Source: a virus
DNA length: 31,223 nucleotides
Reading direction: 5' to 3' (one strand)
IMG/VR virus record: IMGVR_UViG_3300020439_002656
Span: 1-31,223 of that record
In this document: one piece after another, positions 9,200 to 18,375 of the stretch
Position numbering within the stretch: position 1 is the stretch's first letter
How the letters are laid out: every line of letters starts with the position of its first letter
Position numbers and translations under genes: made by a program
Notes under the pieces: model-generated
What the model was told of the DNA's origin: nothing
Seen by the model: only the letters and a program-made list of their open reading frames with translations
Databases searched by the model: none

Positions 9200-10144
9200 T
9201 CAGTAGCTCAGCACGTCATTGATCAGATTGACGGTCATCATCTGACCGGACACGGCGTCATAGGCCGCCTGAAACGCAAAATCGACCTCGATGCCGCCCG
9301 GCCCGGAAACCGGCGTCTTTGGGCGAGGGAGGAAGACCCGGTGAAAAATAAACTCTAGAAGATTGTCATTGTCGATTTTGTGCCGGAAGGTCAGTTCCAC
9401 GGGCGTATTGCTCGTGGCTTTGTCCAAAAGCGTACGGTCGGCAAAGCGGGTGCGGATATTTCCCGTCGCCGTCGCCTGGCCCGGGTCGATCCCGTCGATC
9501 AGGCCGTCCGCGCGGATGGTCTCCACCGGATCCAGGCCGTTGGAAAAACTCACGGACCCGCTCAATACATTCGCCGCCTGGGATCCGTCGATATCGATCT
9601 GCCCCTGGAATGTGCTGAACCGGGTCAATGCGTGATCCGCATCCGGGGTCCCGTGCTGCGATGTGCTGTTCGAGGTCTCGCCCTGCCCCATCACTTCAAG
9701 CTGCGCCTGCGCCTCACCGGTGCGCTGAAAATCCAGCTGCAGGCTGTTGACCAGCGCGCCGAGGGAGACGACATATTCCGGCACCTCCGGCATCACCGTT
9801 TCCAGGGAAAAGCTCGGCAGGCTCTGGGCGCCGGAAAGATAGGTATGCGTGACGACACCCATGTTATCGACGCTCGCGGGAGCGCCCAGCAACATTTTCA
9901 GCCAGAACCCGATATTGCGCAGATCCACGGGGACGACCAGCCGCCCCGATACGGAGACCGCGCCCAGCGAAGGGTCCTGGGCGTCGCGGCCTTGGCCCAA
10001 CAGGGTGCTTTCCTGCAAATCCTGCTGGGCGCGGACGTCCACGCTGTGAAAGGGGAATTTTCGAAACCCGCCGGACGGCTTGGTGCCGTAAACTGATTCT
10101 GCCGCGGCATAAAGTTTTGCGTTCGCGCCGGTCGCACGTGCCAT
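9200..10144 (-). CDS. Major tail tube protein (gpV-like)
   Basis: A 314-residue beta-rich protein beginning MARATGANAKLYAAAESVYGTKPSGGF, a pattern typical of phage tail tube proteins. Repeated VSGRLVVPVDLRNIGFWLKMLLG and VEVDFAF-like strands fit the tube fold. It forms the hexameric rings of the non-contractile tail. A clear Shine-Dalgarno (AGGAG, about 9 nt before the ATG) suggests strong translation, expected for the most abundant tail protein. Neighbours are the tail terminator upstream and the chaperone pair downstream. Confidence 0.88.
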   Translation of the reverse strand: MARATGANAKLYAAAESVYGTKPSGGFRKFPFHSVDVRAQQDLQESTLLGQGRDAQDPSLGAVSVSGRLVVPVDLRNIGFWLKMLLGAPASVDNMGVVTHTYLSGAQSLPSFSLETVMPEVPEYVVSLGALVNSLQLDFQRTGEAQAQLEVMGQGETSNSTSQHGTPDADHALTRFSTFQGQIDIDGSQAANVLSGSVSFSNGLDPVETIRADGLIDGIDPGQATATGNIRTRFADRTLLDKATSNTPVELTFRHKIDNDNLLEFIFHRVFLPRPKTPVSGPGGIEVDFAFQAAYDAVSGQMMTVNLINDVLSY

Positions 10145-10169
10145 TTTCTATTCTCCTGATGGTTGTGTT

Positions 10170-10613
10170 TTATCCGATCGGATTGTCCGATCCATATTCA
10201 AAATAAACACTGATAATCGCCGCCTTGATATTCTCTCCGCCCTCGACGGGCTCAAGCACAAGCCCCACCTCGCCGTCAAGCCGCGCCCAGTCCACCGTGC
10301 CGCCCAGCGTCTCCTGGCCCAGAAGGGCAAGGGGCATTTCCGATAAAATATCGTCCAAAACCTGGTCGCGGGCCGCGCTGTCGGCGGATTGCGCAAATAC
10401 ATTGATCTCTGCAGCCCAGGTGATCACATGATGCGGCGGGCCCAGATAGGATTCGCGCGTCACCTCTTCGCCGTCATGCAAGATCACAAGCCCCCCTTGC
10501 GGAATTTTCCTGCGGCCATCCTGATTGCGCACCACCTCGACGCCCAGCGGCTGAAAATGATCAATCAGCACTTGCGCCAATGCCCCGAGGGCCGCCTCAC
10601 GCCTTGTCGTCAT
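10170..10613 (-). CDS. Tail terminator protein (gpU-like)
   Basis: A 147-residue protein just before the tail tube gene, the position of lambda U. It starts with a helix (MTTRREAALGALAQVLIDHF) followed by beta strands, including HHVITWAAEINVFAQSADSAARDQVLDDILSEM, the same order as phage tail terminators of this gene neighbourhood. The role would be to cap the tail tube and join it to the head. The start lies 17 bp inside the end of the DUF6441 gene. Assignment rests on position and overall pattern. Confidence 0.78.
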   Translation of the reverse strand: MTTRREAALGALAQVLIDHFQPLGVEVVRNQDGRRKIPQGGLVILHDGEEVTRESYLGPPHHVITWAAEINVFAQSADSAARDQVLDDILSEMPLALLGQETLGGTVDWARLDGEVGLVLEPVEGGENIKAAIISVYFEYGSDNPIG

Positions 10614-11274
10614 GATCTTTCCAGTGTCTTAAAATACTGCGCGGCAGCGCCGCCTGCGCGCGGCGGGCATGGGAGAAAAATGAAATCTTCTTGGGAATTT
10701 TTACGCGCGAAACCAACCAGAACATCGGCGCCGTGACCCGGCCGCGCAAATCAGACCGCGCGCCGCGTGTTTTCGTGGCCTTCCGCGCCCGAATCTGCCG
10801 CACCCGGCCAGGATTCTTTCCCCCGGCCGCGCGCATTCCATCTGCGACCAAAAGACTTGCGCCCCGCGGACGATAGACAAAGCGCAACTTAATGCCCGTT
10901 GCTTTTTCAAATGCTGCCGGCGACGCCCGCTTGCCAAAGATTTTTTTCGGCGCATTCGGCGTCGGAATGGCCAGATAAAGCCCGTCGCGGCCCTTGATGG
11001 TCAGGCCTCGCTCAAAACCCTCCATGATGTGCGGGGCTTTAGTGTAGACCGCGCCCGCGGCGCCCAGGGATTGTCCGGATCGCGGGTAAATCTCGCCGCG
11101 CCAGCTGTTGGCGAGGCGTCGCCCAAGCCCCGCGCCCACGACATCGCGGCGGACGGCGGCCTTTAATCTTCCGACCTCGTCGCGGATGCCGGAAGTCACG
11201 GCCTTTTCGGCGCGGCGGACCTCAATCCGCATCTGTTTTTTAAGATCGCCGCGCAGCGCCGCTTTCAGCCTCAC
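10597..11274 (-). CDS. DUF6441-type neck / tail completion protein
   Basis: A 225-residue very basic protein. Its start MRLKAALRGDLKKQMRIEVRRAEKAV, the central LGRRLANSWRGEIYPRSGQSLGAAGAVYTKAPHIM and the DGLYLAIPTPNAPK segment match the DUF6441 family found in alphaproteobacterial prophages. Its place between the head-tail joining protein and the tail terminator corresponds to lambda Z. The start codon is GTG with GGGGGA about 6 nt upstream; it begins 3 bp after the previous stop codon. The codons for RRDVVGAG contain a 24-bp stretch repeated exactly in the non-coding region near the terminase gene. Confidence 0.8.
   Translation of the reverse strand: MRLKAALRGDLKKQMRIEVRRAEKAVTSGIRDEVGRLKAAVRRDVVGAGLGRRLANSWRGEIYPRSGQSLGAAGAVYTKAPHIMEGFERGLTIKGRDGLYLAIPTPNAPKKIFGKRASPAAFEKATGIKLRFVYRPRGASLLVADGMRAAGGKNPGRVRQIRARKATKTRGARSDLRGRVTAPMFWLVSRVKIPKKISFFSHARRAQAALPRSILRHWKDHDDKA
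11129..11152. repeat. 24-bp exact direct repeat, copy 1 (inside the DUF6441 gene)
   Basis: This stretch is identical and in the same orientation to 18479-18502. The flanking bases differ on both sides. Here it encodes RRDVVGAG on the minus strand; the second copy lies in the non-coding block upstream of the terminase genes. Confidence 0.9.
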
Positions 11275-11277
11275 GAA

Positions 11278-11586
11278 TTATCCCCCAAGCTCGATAATCC
11301 ACACGCGACCCCGCGGATCCTTCCGGGGCTCTCCCTTGACCACATGCCGGCGGCCATCAAAATCAAACTGGTCGGCGGGCCGCAGATCCGGAATCGCCTT
11401 GACGGGGACCCGGATGACAATTCCCCCGGTCACAAAATCCTCGCCGAAAATATCCGTCGTCTGATCCGCGACCGACCGGATAAAAAGCACGGACAGACCG
11501 GGCCCGGCGCCACCCTGATACCAGGTCGCAGGCTCCGTGAAATCCGGATTGCTGTAGACCCGGTCTGTCAGATCGTCGAATATCAT
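11278..11586 (-). CDS. Head-tail joining protein (gpFII-like)
   Basis: A 102-residue beta-rich protein (MIFDDLTDRVYSNPDFTEPATW...). Its size, position after the decoration protein and the ending RRHVVKGEPRKDPRGRVWIIELG fit the phage head-tail attachment family that closes the head and receives the tail. I place the start at the ATG at 11586, whose A is the last base of the preceding TGA stop (TGATG). An upstream TTG at 11589 would add one residue. No enzymatic function is expected. Confidence 0.75.
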   Translation of the reverse strand: MIFDDLTDRVYSNPDFTEPATWYQGGAGPGLSVLFIRSVADQTTDIFGEDFVTGGIVIRVPVKAIPDLRPADQFDFDGRRHVVKGEPRKDPRGRVWIIELGG

Positions 11587-11909
11587 CAAAGGTTAAGCCA
11601 CACCCGACCCACCGTATCGCTGGCCGCCGCGGCCCGGGCGGCGCAGCCGATCAGGGTATTCCCCGTCGCCGTGGTGGTGCAGTTTTTTGCCGCATCATCC
11701 CAATAGACCTTGGCCCCCTGGGCCCAGGCCTGGGCGCCGACCTTGGTAAGATCGAAAACCCCCTCGGTCATCACCTCCACCTCGTCGCCATTATCCGCAT
11801 CGCCCGTGGCCACGCCAAAAATGGAGCCTACAAGGACCCCGGCTCCGGACACAATCGCCGCGGGCGCGATCAGGGTCAGGGTCTTGCCCATCTGAATATA
11901 ATTTTTCAT
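11586..11909 (-). CDS. DUF2190-type capsid decoration protein
   Basis: A 107-residue small beta protein starting MKNYIQMGKTLTLIAPAAIVSGAGVLVG and containing WAQGAKVYWDDAAKNCTT. This matches the DUF2190 family, found beside major capsid genes and thought to act as capsid decoration or cement protein, like lambda gpD. A good GAGG ribosome site lies 8 nt before the ATG. A strong hairpin between this gene and the capsid gene (11944-11967) may adjust the ratio of the two products. Confidence 0.86.
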   Translation of the reverse strand: MKNYIQMGKTLTLIAPAAIVSGAGVLVGSIFGVATGDADNGDEVEVMTEGVFDLTKVGAQAWAQGAKVYWDDAAKNCTTTATGNTLIGCAARAAAASDTVGRVWLNL

Positions 11910-11943
11910 TTCAAAACCTCATTTTTTCAATTTCCACAAAATC

Positions 11944-11967
11944 AGGGCGGCCCCGAGGGGCCGCCCC
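11944..11967 (-). terminator. Hairpin between capsid and decoration genes
   Basis: A perfect 10-bp GC-rich stem with a CTCG tetraloop on the minus strand, 22 nt after the capsid stop codon. It is followed only by GATTTTG, so it is a weak terminator or an RNA-stabilising structure rather than a full stop. Confidence 0.6.
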
Positions 11968-11988
11968 TCAAGGCCGTTAAGGCGGGGA

Positions 11989-13995
11989 TCAGGCCCCCGC
12001 GTTTTTAAACATGCCGCGCCAATCGATCGCCGCCGCCGCGAAATCGTCGCGCACTTTAAGCTCGACGCCATCCACGTCAAAACCCACGCGGCTCTCCGTG
12101 TAAACGCCGGACTGCCCCTCCAAATAAGCATACTCGATTGTATCGATCATGGCCGGGTCGGCGACAAGATACCAGGCCGTCTCGCTGGCCGCGTCAAGAC
12201 GCGGATCGACCAACAACTCTAGGCTGCCCTTGAACGGGTTCTCATCGGCCGCCTTGGCCGGGACAATCTGGGTGGACAGGAATTTTTCCGCCTCCGTCTC
12301 CAGCGCCGCAGGCGTCAAAAGGAACCTCGGGCGGACCATGACCGGCGTCTTGCCGTCCAGGCCCTTTTGCGTGCGCATCTTCTTGCGCCCCTCGGAAAGG
12401 CTTGCCACCGAAATCGCGGCGGCCGTGCCCAGATTTTTATGATTGGCGTGGAACAACGCCGAGCCATCACCCATCAACGGATTGCCGGTGATGATGCCCA
12501 TCACGATACTGCCCTCAAGCTCCGCGGCCTGCCGTCCGAACATCATTGGCAGGCGACTGAAGGCGTCCAGATCGTCATTGATGATGGTCTGGCGCGTGAT
12601 GCCGATGATCTTGCCATAGGTCGCGAGCTTGTAGCTCTCTTTCGCTTCGCCGACGCTGCCGCGCTTGAATTCACCGGATTCATTGACTTTTTCAAGGCTC
12701 GGCGCTTCGCCCAGCTGCACCCGGGTGACTTCGCGGAAATCCGCCACGGTGACGCGCCGGGCAAAACGGGCATAGACCTGCTCCACGGCCTCATAACTGC
12801 GCCGCAGGGTCCGATTGACCGTATTGCCCAGGATGATCGGAAAATCGCTGGTGGTCATCATCCCCGCGCGCTCCATCCCCAACGCAATGGCCGCGACCTC
12901 GTTCCGGGTCATGCCGCGCGTCCGCACGCCGTTGACCTCGATACATTCCCGCGCCATGTCAATAAGCGACATGCCGCGATATTGCCGCGCCGCATCGCTC
13001 AACTCCACGGCGCCGGGGTTCGCGCGGTGCAGGAGCGCGGTCTCCATTCCGGCGCGACGCGTCTGAACTTCGTCCTGACCGCCGACCGGCATGGACACAT
13101 GCGTGCGCTGCTGATCTTCTTCCTGATCCGCGGCCCGCTCATCAAACATCCTGACCTTCGCCTCATCGACGCTCAGGCCCTCATTGATGTATCTGCCGGC
13201 GGCAGACTCCTCCAGCCCGAAGGACCGGACGGCGGCCATGATCCCCTGGATCCGCGTCCGCTCGGCGGCCCTGATTTCACCCTCATCAACCGCCGCAACG
13301 GGTTCGGGCGGAGACTCGCGGCCCTCATCCCGGGAAACATCGTCATTATGAGACCGATTTTCATCATGATCGGCGGCCCCGTCCGCTTTTTTGACATTCT
13401 TAGGCATCTCGTCAACCTCTTCTTTTGGGGCCTGGGCCCTCACCAATTCGCAGGGCATGCTCACATCTTCGCGCCGGCGGACCCCCGCGTCCACATCTGC
13501 CGGCACCGTCACAAAGGAGACCTCAAAGGGCTCCCAGTCCACGGCCCGATATTCATCGGGCTTGTCGTCATGTTCTGTAATTTCATATTTTCGGACCGAA
13601 TATCCGACCGAAATATTGCGCAAAACGCCGTCGGAAATATCTCGCCAGATGCCGTCCACCTCTTCGCGACCGGAGATCTTTAACCGCGCCATGGCCTCAT
13701 CGCCATCAATCCAGGCGTCCTCCACCACCCCGATCTGATCGCCGATGCGCCAGAAAGAATGGCTGTTCAGGACCGGCGCGCCCTTTTTAAGCCGCGCGAG
13801 GTCAAGATGTTGCGGGTCCAAGGATAATTCCTCGTAATATTTGCCCCGGCTCCAATTGTGCCGCAGCACCCGGGCCCCGGTGGAAAACACCACATCCACT
13901 GTCCGCTTTTCCGCGTCCATTGTCGCCGGCACAAAATTCGCTTCCCGCGTCTGCGCAGGCAGATCAATCGTCTGATTTTGATGTTTTTTCGGCAT
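11989..13995 (-). CDS. Prohead protease - major capsid protein fusion
   Basis: A 668-residue polyprotein. Residues 1-190 are an HK97-type (U35-like) prohead protease with the likely catalytic His79 in VLNSHSF and Ser129 in RNISVGYS, followed by WEPFEVSFVTVPAD. A charged linker (about 190-245) and helical delta-domain-like region (to about 300) follow, which may act as scaffold. Residues ~300-668 are the HK97-fold capsid protein (RGMSLIDMARECIE, PIILGNTVNRTLRRSYE, GDGSALFHANHKNLG, LLVDPRLD). The ATG at 13995 has GGAG 9 nt upstream; a GTG at 14016 without such a site would add 7 residues. The start overlaps the portal gene by 32 bp. Fused protease-capsid genes are known in alphaproteobacterial phages; maturation would need self-cleavage near residue 300. 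Confidence 0.93.
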   Translation of the reverse strand: MPKKHQNQTIDLPAQTREANFVPATMDAEKRTVDVVFSTGARVLRHNWSRGKYYEELSLDPQHLDLARLKKGAPVLNSHSFWRIGDQIGVVEDAWIDGDEAMARLKISGREEVDGIWRDISDGVLRNISVGYSVRKYEITEHDDKPDEYRAVDWEPFEVSFVTVPADVDAGVRRREDVSMPCELVRAQAPKEEVDEMPKNVKKADGAADHDENRSHNDDVSRDEGRESPPEPVAAVDEGEIRAAERTRIQGIMAAVRSFGLEESAAGRYINEGLSVDEAKVRMFDERAADQEEDQQRTHVSMPVGGQDEVQTRRAGMETALLHRANPGAVELSDAARQYRGMSLIDMARECIEVNGVRTRGMTRNEVAAIALGMERAGMMTTSDFPIILGNTVNRTLRRSYEAVEQVYARFARRVTVADFREVTRVQLGEAPSLEKVNESGEFKRGSVGEAKESYKLATYGKIIGITRQTIINDDLDAFSRLPMMFGRQAAELEGSIVMGIITGNPLMGDGSALFHANHKNLGTAAAISVASLSEGRKKMRTQKGLDGKTPVMVRPRFLLTPAALETEAEKFLSTQIVPAKAADENPFKGSLELLVDPRLDAASETAWYLVADPAMIDTIEYAYLEGQSGVYTESRVGFDVDGVELKVRDDFAAAAIDWRGMFKNAGA

Positions 13996-15496
13996 CGTCT
14001 TCTTCTCCCGCGCCACCTGCGGCGGCGACCTTTTCCGTTGATTTCATATCCACCCGTGCATCCGTGGTCAGCTTCAGGCCCTTTTCGTCCAGGATCTGAT
14101 TGATTTCCGCGATTTCCGCCAGATGCTGATCCGGATCCCGGCCGCGGGTGGAAAGCGACTGACGCAAGGTTTTCAGACCAGCGCGGATGGCGTTTTCCTC
14201 GGCCTGTTCGTCCTTCAGCGGATCGACCCACGCCCGGACCGGCGGGGTCCAGTTGGCGCGGGAAAACCCGGGAGGCCTTTTGCCCAAAAAGACCATGTTT
14301 TGATCAATCGCCGACCAGATTCGGCGACAAAGCTGATGCACCATCATATGATTCTGCCACATATCAAGGATCTGCCAGAATTCGACCTTGCCGCCGCGCA
14401 TCGACCCGTAATTGACCGCCTTAAGGTCCCCGGTCAGCTGCTCATAGGTGACGCCGATTCCGGCGGCAATCGCATGCAGCTGCGTATACATATAATCGCT
14501 ATACCCGGAAAATGCCGCCGGCGCCCCGAAGGATACTTCCTGGCCGTCCTTTAAGTTAAAAATCCGGCCGGGCGACAGCCGCTCCTGCAATTCGCCCTGA
14601 CTGTTTTTCGCCGCTTGGCCCGTCAGGCCGCCATGACCCAGCACCCCCTGATTCTTGACGAAAGCCACAAAACAGGCCTCGATTTTCTTGCGCACCAGTT
14701 CCGCGTCGTCATAATCATCCAGGTCGCGCATCTTCATAATGACCGGCGCGACCCACGGAACCCCATGCACCTGACCGGGCCGCAGCACGTCAAAGACCGG
14801 GATGATTTCTTCCGCCGGCACCCGGCGGCTGACAAAATTATTTCGACCGAACCCCGCGATCGCCTCTCCCGGATGCTCCGGGAACATCCAATAGGCGCGC
14901 CGGCGGCCATGGCGGTCAAATTCAACCCCCTGAATGATCACCCCGCCATCTTTCAAGGCTTCATTTTTTTCAAAATCCACGAAATCCGGCTCCAGGACTT
15001 CCAACTGCACCGGCACATCCAGGGCCCACGATGACGGCCGCAGGCGGACGCGCACCAAGGCCTCGCCGGATTCAAAGACCGTATTCATAATCAGCGCCTG
15101 GATGCCGTAAAAATCCAGCATTCCGGCCGGGTCGCAATTCTCCACAAAGGCCTGATATTGATCCATCACCAGTTTTTTATCGTCCGGCGATCCGCTGGAC
15201 AGATAAGGCGTGATGCCGACGCCCACCACATTGGATTTGATCACCCGTCCCGCGCGAGCGCCCCAGGCGCTGTTCCGCACCATGTCCCGCGACCGGGCCC
15301 GCAGGCGCGCGACCCACGGGCCGATTTCCGCATTCGCGGACGTGCCGTGCGCGACCCATCCTTCCGTCCGCCGTCCGGCCTTGCCTCCGTCATAGGCGCG
15401 GGCCATCTCCCGAAACGCCCTGCGATAAGACAACCGGTCCGCCGCCGCCCGGGGCGAAATCACCGACAGCGCGCGTTCAAAAAAATTCGGCTTCAT
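13964..15496 (-). CDS. Portal protein, lambda family
   Basis: A 510-residue protein. The N-terminal RRAFREMARAYDGG and RLRARSRDMVRNSAWGARAGRVIKSNVVGVGI segments are hallmark lambda-family portal sequences. LEPDFVD, GVEFDRHGRRRAYWMF and the region around YEQLTGDLKAVNYGSMRGGKVEFW complete the portal pattern. The dodecameric portal sits at one capsid vertex, and terminase pumps DNA through it. The C-terminal ~60 residues (after about 445) are charged and probably disordered. It follows the gpW-like gene by 9 bp and overlaps the protease-capsid gene. Confidence 0.95.
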   Translation of the reverse strand: MKPNFFERALSVISPRAAADRLSYRRAFREMARAYDGGKAGRRTEGWVAHGTSANAEIGPWVARLRARSRDMVRNSAWGARAGRVIKSNVVGVGITPYLSSGSPDDKKLVMDQYQAFVENCDPAGMLDFYGIQALIMNTVFESGEALVRVRLRPSSWALDVPVQLEVLEPDFVDFEKNEALKDGGVIIQGVEFDRHGRRRAYWMFPEHPGEAIAGFGRNNFVSRRVPAEEIIPVFDVLRPGQVHGVPWVAPVIMKMRDLDDYDDAELVRKKIEACFVAFVKNQGVLGHGGLTGQAAKNSQGELQERLSPGRIFNLKDGQEVSFGAPAAFSGYSDYMYTQLHAIAAGIGVTYEQLTGDLKAVNYGSMRGGKVEFWQILDMWQNHMMVHQLCRRIWSAIDQNMVFLGKRPPGFSRANWTPPVRAWVDPLKDEQAEENAIRAGLKTLRQSLSTRGRDPDQHLAEIAEINQILDEKGLKLTTDARVDMKSTEKVAAAGGAGEEDDAEKTSKSDD

Positions 15497-15505
15497 GTTT
15501 AAAAA

Positions 15506-15703
15506 TCAGTCCCTGCTAAATGACGTGACAATGGCCTGTGCGCCGGAGACGGAGGCGGACAATTCCCCCTCGACAAACTGGACGGCCCGCTTCAGATCGG
15601 ATGTGGAGCGGTACCGCACCCGCCGACCATCCTCTTCCACCTCCAGGACCCCGTTGGCGAGCGCCGTTTTGAGATTATCCAGATGTTCTTGTGTCACAGC
15701 CAT
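15506..15703 (-). CDS. Head-tail joining protein (gpW-like)
   Basis: A 65-residue protein, MAVTQEHLDNLKTALANGVLEVEEDGRRVRYRSTSDLKRAVQFVEGEL. An N-terminal helix, a beta hairpin and a second helix match gpW of lambda. It lies between terminase large subunit and portal genes, which is the lambda order A-W-B. The product stabilises packaged DNA in the head and prepares the portal for FII-type protein binding. It begins 3 bp after the terminase stop codon and has no obvious ribosome site, so coupling is likely. Confidence 0.88.
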   Translation of the reverse strand: MAVTQEHLDNLKTALANGVLEVEEDGRRVRYRSTSDLKRAVQFVEGELSASVSGAQAIVTSFSRD

Positions 15704-15706
15704 TTT

Positions 15707-17695
15707 TTAAATCCAGTTATCGCGGATATTTCCCAGAAAATCGTCCGCCCGCGACGATGGCGCAGTGCGGACATCTTCCGGCTCTTTTTCAACACCCGCC
15801 TCAGCTGAGGCGGGATCTTCGTAAAGACGGGAGGCCGCCAGGAATAAATCGCCCTGATCGTCCGGAATCTCCCGCGTCTGCATCAAATTGCGCCAGTCAT
15901 TTTCATCCATCAGCGACAGCCCCAGATGCTCGGCCGCCGCCATTGCATATATCCGGCAATCCAGAAGATGGTTCGGCCCGGACTGACGCCAGCTATGGAC
16001 TTCCCGGCCGTTCGCCTTGACCGTTTTTTTCAGATATTCGGACGTGATCTGCTTAAAAAAGTCGATTTCGTGGCCTTCGCAAAAAAAACAATAGCCAGGC
16101 GGATTGTCGTGCTCCCCTTCTTTGCAGCCTTTTTTGTCAAGATTCGCATAAAATTCTGATTTCAGGCCCCATGTCCCGACATGCCACAAATTGACGCCGT
16201 TTTTAATCACCTTGCCGTCATAGCCCACGTCCTGCGGGCTGGGCTTGCGGGTGATCGCGGGCGCCTGCCATCCGTCCGCGCCCTTGATCGCCAAGGCGTT
16301 CGGCATCCGCCGCGCCCAGGAATAGACCGCATTGGTGTTAAATCCGGAATCGACCGCGAATTTCTCAATCCCCCAGCTGTTGCCATAGGCGTCCGGATAG
16401 CGCCGCATATAAACCTGCGTCAGGTCCGCCCAGACCGGGCCGGTGCGGTCAGACGTGTCCCCGGTCAGAAAACCGTAATCAATCCCGTAACTGGTCCCGC
16501 CCGGTCCCCAGGCGACGACCTCATAATAAATTCCGTTGGCCTGCACGTCCGCCCCGGCGGTCAGAAACAGGCCGCCGGGCGGGATGGATTTTAGGCGGTA
16601 TTCTTCGCGGCGGGTATAAAGCCGCTGATAATCCGGGGCATCCCCCTTTTCTTCCCACGGCAACCCCAGATAGAGGTTGTAAAAAGCCTTCAGTTTGACC
16701 GGATTGTCCCGGGCCTTGAGGAACTTATCAACAATATCGTCCCACGGCACAAACGGGCTGATAAAAACATCGACGTGAAAACTGGGCTCCCGGCCCGGGC
16801 CGGGATTTGTCGGCACCCACCGCCCGGACGCCACCATGCTTTTTTTCTGATGCTCCTTGATTTCCGACCCGCAATGCGGGCAGCTGAAAAACGGCTCATA
16901 GGGTTTTTTCGTGCGGAAATGGAAAATCTTGTTGTTTTTATCGAAATGGAATCTAAATTCACCGCCGCAATGTGGGCAGGGCACATGATAAAACCGCATG
17001 TCGCCCGCCTCAAAGCCCGCGTCGATCCGCGACACGCCCTTGATCAACGGCGTCGATATTTTAAATTTTTTCCAGTCGCCGGTCTGGCGATACGCCATAA
17101 ACCGCCCGTCCGCCAGTTCTTCCGGATCTCCGTCATCGCCAACTTCCGCGGGCCAGCGGTCCACCTCGTCGTAATAGCCCAGCCGAATTGTCTTTGACGA
17201 CAGGGCGCTCGGCGAATTCGCGCCGGTCAGGATCAGGTAGCCGCCCGGAAAACGCTTGGTCATGGACGTGGATCCCTTGCCCGTCCCCGCCCGCTGATCC
17301 CGCACCAGTTTTTTTAATGGCGGGCTCGCCTCGATCAGGGGCTGGAATTTATCCTGAGCGAAATCCCGGGCATCGCCGTCCGTCGGCTGAATCAGCATTG
17401 AATTCGACGGGTGATACTTGATCGCATATCCGGCAAGGACCATCATTACGGTCGATAGCCCCGTTTGCGCCGATTTCCGAATACAAACCTCGTTGCAGGG
17501 GTGGTCCGGATCGCCGCACTCCAGGATTTCCCCGATATACGGCGTGTGCTCCAGGCTGTATTTATCGCCGGCGAACGGACCGTCGATCACCGTGATATTG
17601 CTTTCGGCCCAGGCGACAATGCCCTCCTTTTCCACCGGCGCGATGGCGGCGGCGGCGGTCCGGCCGACGACAATGGACGCTTCCGCAAAATTCAT
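15707..17695 (-). CDS. Terminase large subunit (gpA family)
   Basis: A 662-residue packaging motor with ATPase and nuclease domains. The Walker A-like loop is RKSAQTGLST at residues 73-82 and the Walker B region is RLGYYDEVDRWP near residue 170. Two CPHC pairs near residues 235 and 270 form the zinc-binding insert typical of the GpA family. The C-terminal half has nuclease-type acidic segments, including KFAVDSGFNTNAVY and the HLLDCRIYAMAAAEHL motif. The start overlaps the small subunit stop by 4 bp (ATGA). GpA-type terminases cut at cos, which supports a cos site upstream of the small subunit gene. Confidence 0.96.
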   Translation of the reverse strand: MNFAEASIVVGRTAAAAIAPVEKEGIVAWAESNITVIDGPFAGDKYSLEHTPYIGEILECGDPDHPCNEVCIRKSAQTGLSTVMMVLAGYAIKYHPSNSMLIQPTDGDARDFAQDKFQPLIEASPPLKKLVRDQRAGTGKGSTSMTKRFPGGYLILTGANSPSALSSKTIRLGYYDEVDRWPAEVGDDGDPEELADGRFMAYRQTGDWKKFKISTPLIKGVSRIDAGFEAGDMRFYHVPCPHCGGEFRFHFDKNNKIFHFRTKKPYEPFFSCPHCGSEIKEHQKKSMVASGRWVPTNPGPGREPSFHVDVFISPFVPWDDIVDKFLKARDNPVKLKAFYNLYLGLPWEEKGDAPDYQRLYTRREEYRLKSIPPGGLFLTAGADVQANGIYYEVVAWGPGGTSYGIDYGFLTGDTSDRTGPVWADLTQVYMRRYPDAYGNSWGIEKFAVDSGFNTNAVYSWARRMPNALAIKGADGWQAPAITRKPSPQDVGYDGKVIKNGVNLWHVGTWGLKSEFYANLDKKGCKEGEHDNPPGYCFFCEGHEIDFFKQITSEYLKKTVKANGREVHSWRQSGPNHLLDCRIYAMAAAEHLGLSLMDENDWRNLMQTREIPDDQGDLFLAASRLYEDPASAEAGVEKEPEDVRTAPSSRADDFLGNIRDNWI

Positions 17696-18375
17696 TCGTC
17701 AGATTCCGACATTTTTTCAAGACGCTCGGCCAAGGCCGTCCGCATGGCGCCAAGCCTCTCCTGCAAATAGACCTGTATCTCGCGGCGGTCCGTCATCGTC
17801 GCCAGATCCCCGGACACCGTTTTCGGCAACCGGTCAAGCCGGCTGGCGACCTCGCCAAAGGCCATCGCGATATGCTCTTGAACCCGCGTGACCTCGACAA
17901 GCTCGCCGGCATCCCGCGCCAACTGCAATTCCTTCCGCCGGGCGGACGCCTCGATATCCCGCGCGCGCCATTCCTGCAGCGGGCTGAGGGCGGCGGGCTC
18001 CAGCGGTAAATCTTCACCGACCGCCGGGTCCTGAATCGACGCCGCCTGAACATCATCCCGGGAGGACAGATCACCATCACATCCAATCATCTGGTCCTTG
18101 GCTTCAAGGCCGGCATGATTTCCTACTTTTACCGGATCCAGGTGGCTTTGGCGGTAGAGGCGATATTCGGTCATGCTGATCATCACGGACCGGCCCTTGC
18201 GGCCCTTGATCAGCGCCGGGTTCTTGTCCACGTCCCGTTTTACCGTTGACCGGTTGAGGCTCAGAATTTCGGCGGCACGGGACATGCTGACGATATCCCC
18301 GTCCGCAAGCGGCAACTCAGGCGCCGAACGATTATTTTGTCCCGGGCAATTGCCTTGCGTTGCCGACTGTTGCAT
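17692..18375 (-). CDS. Terminase small subunit (Nu1-like)
   Basis: A 227-residue DNA-binding packaging protein. A winged-helix type HTH is visible at about residues 27-60 (DIVSMSRAAEILSLNRSTVKRDVDKNP...). It is followed by an acidic linker and a helical C-terminal half (KELQLARDAGELVEVTRVQEHIAMAFGEVASRLDRLPKT), the usual Nu1 layout with a C-terminal large-subunit-binding end. The ATG at 18375 lacks a clear ribosome site. The ATG at 18288 is an alternative but would cut into the HTH. Three TGTTGCA boxes overlap its 5' end, as cosB sites do in lambda. Confidence 0.85.
   Translation of the reverse strand: MQQSATQGNCPGQNNRSAPELPLADGDIVSMSRAAEILSLNRSTVKRDVDKNPALIKGRKGRSVMISMTEYRLYRQSHLDPVKVGNHAGLEAKDQMIGCDGDLSSRDDVQAASIQDPAVGEDLPLEPAALSPLQEWRARDIEASARRKELQLARDAGELVEVTRVQEHIAMAFGEVASRLDRLPKTVSGDLATMTDRREIQVYLQERLGAMRTALAERLEKMSESDE

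Noticed and set aside
12367-13683. A 438-codon plus-strand frame opposite the capsid fusion gene
   Set aside because: An antisense shadow with Arg/His/Pro-rich low-quality composition; the capsid and protease motifs are on the minus strand.
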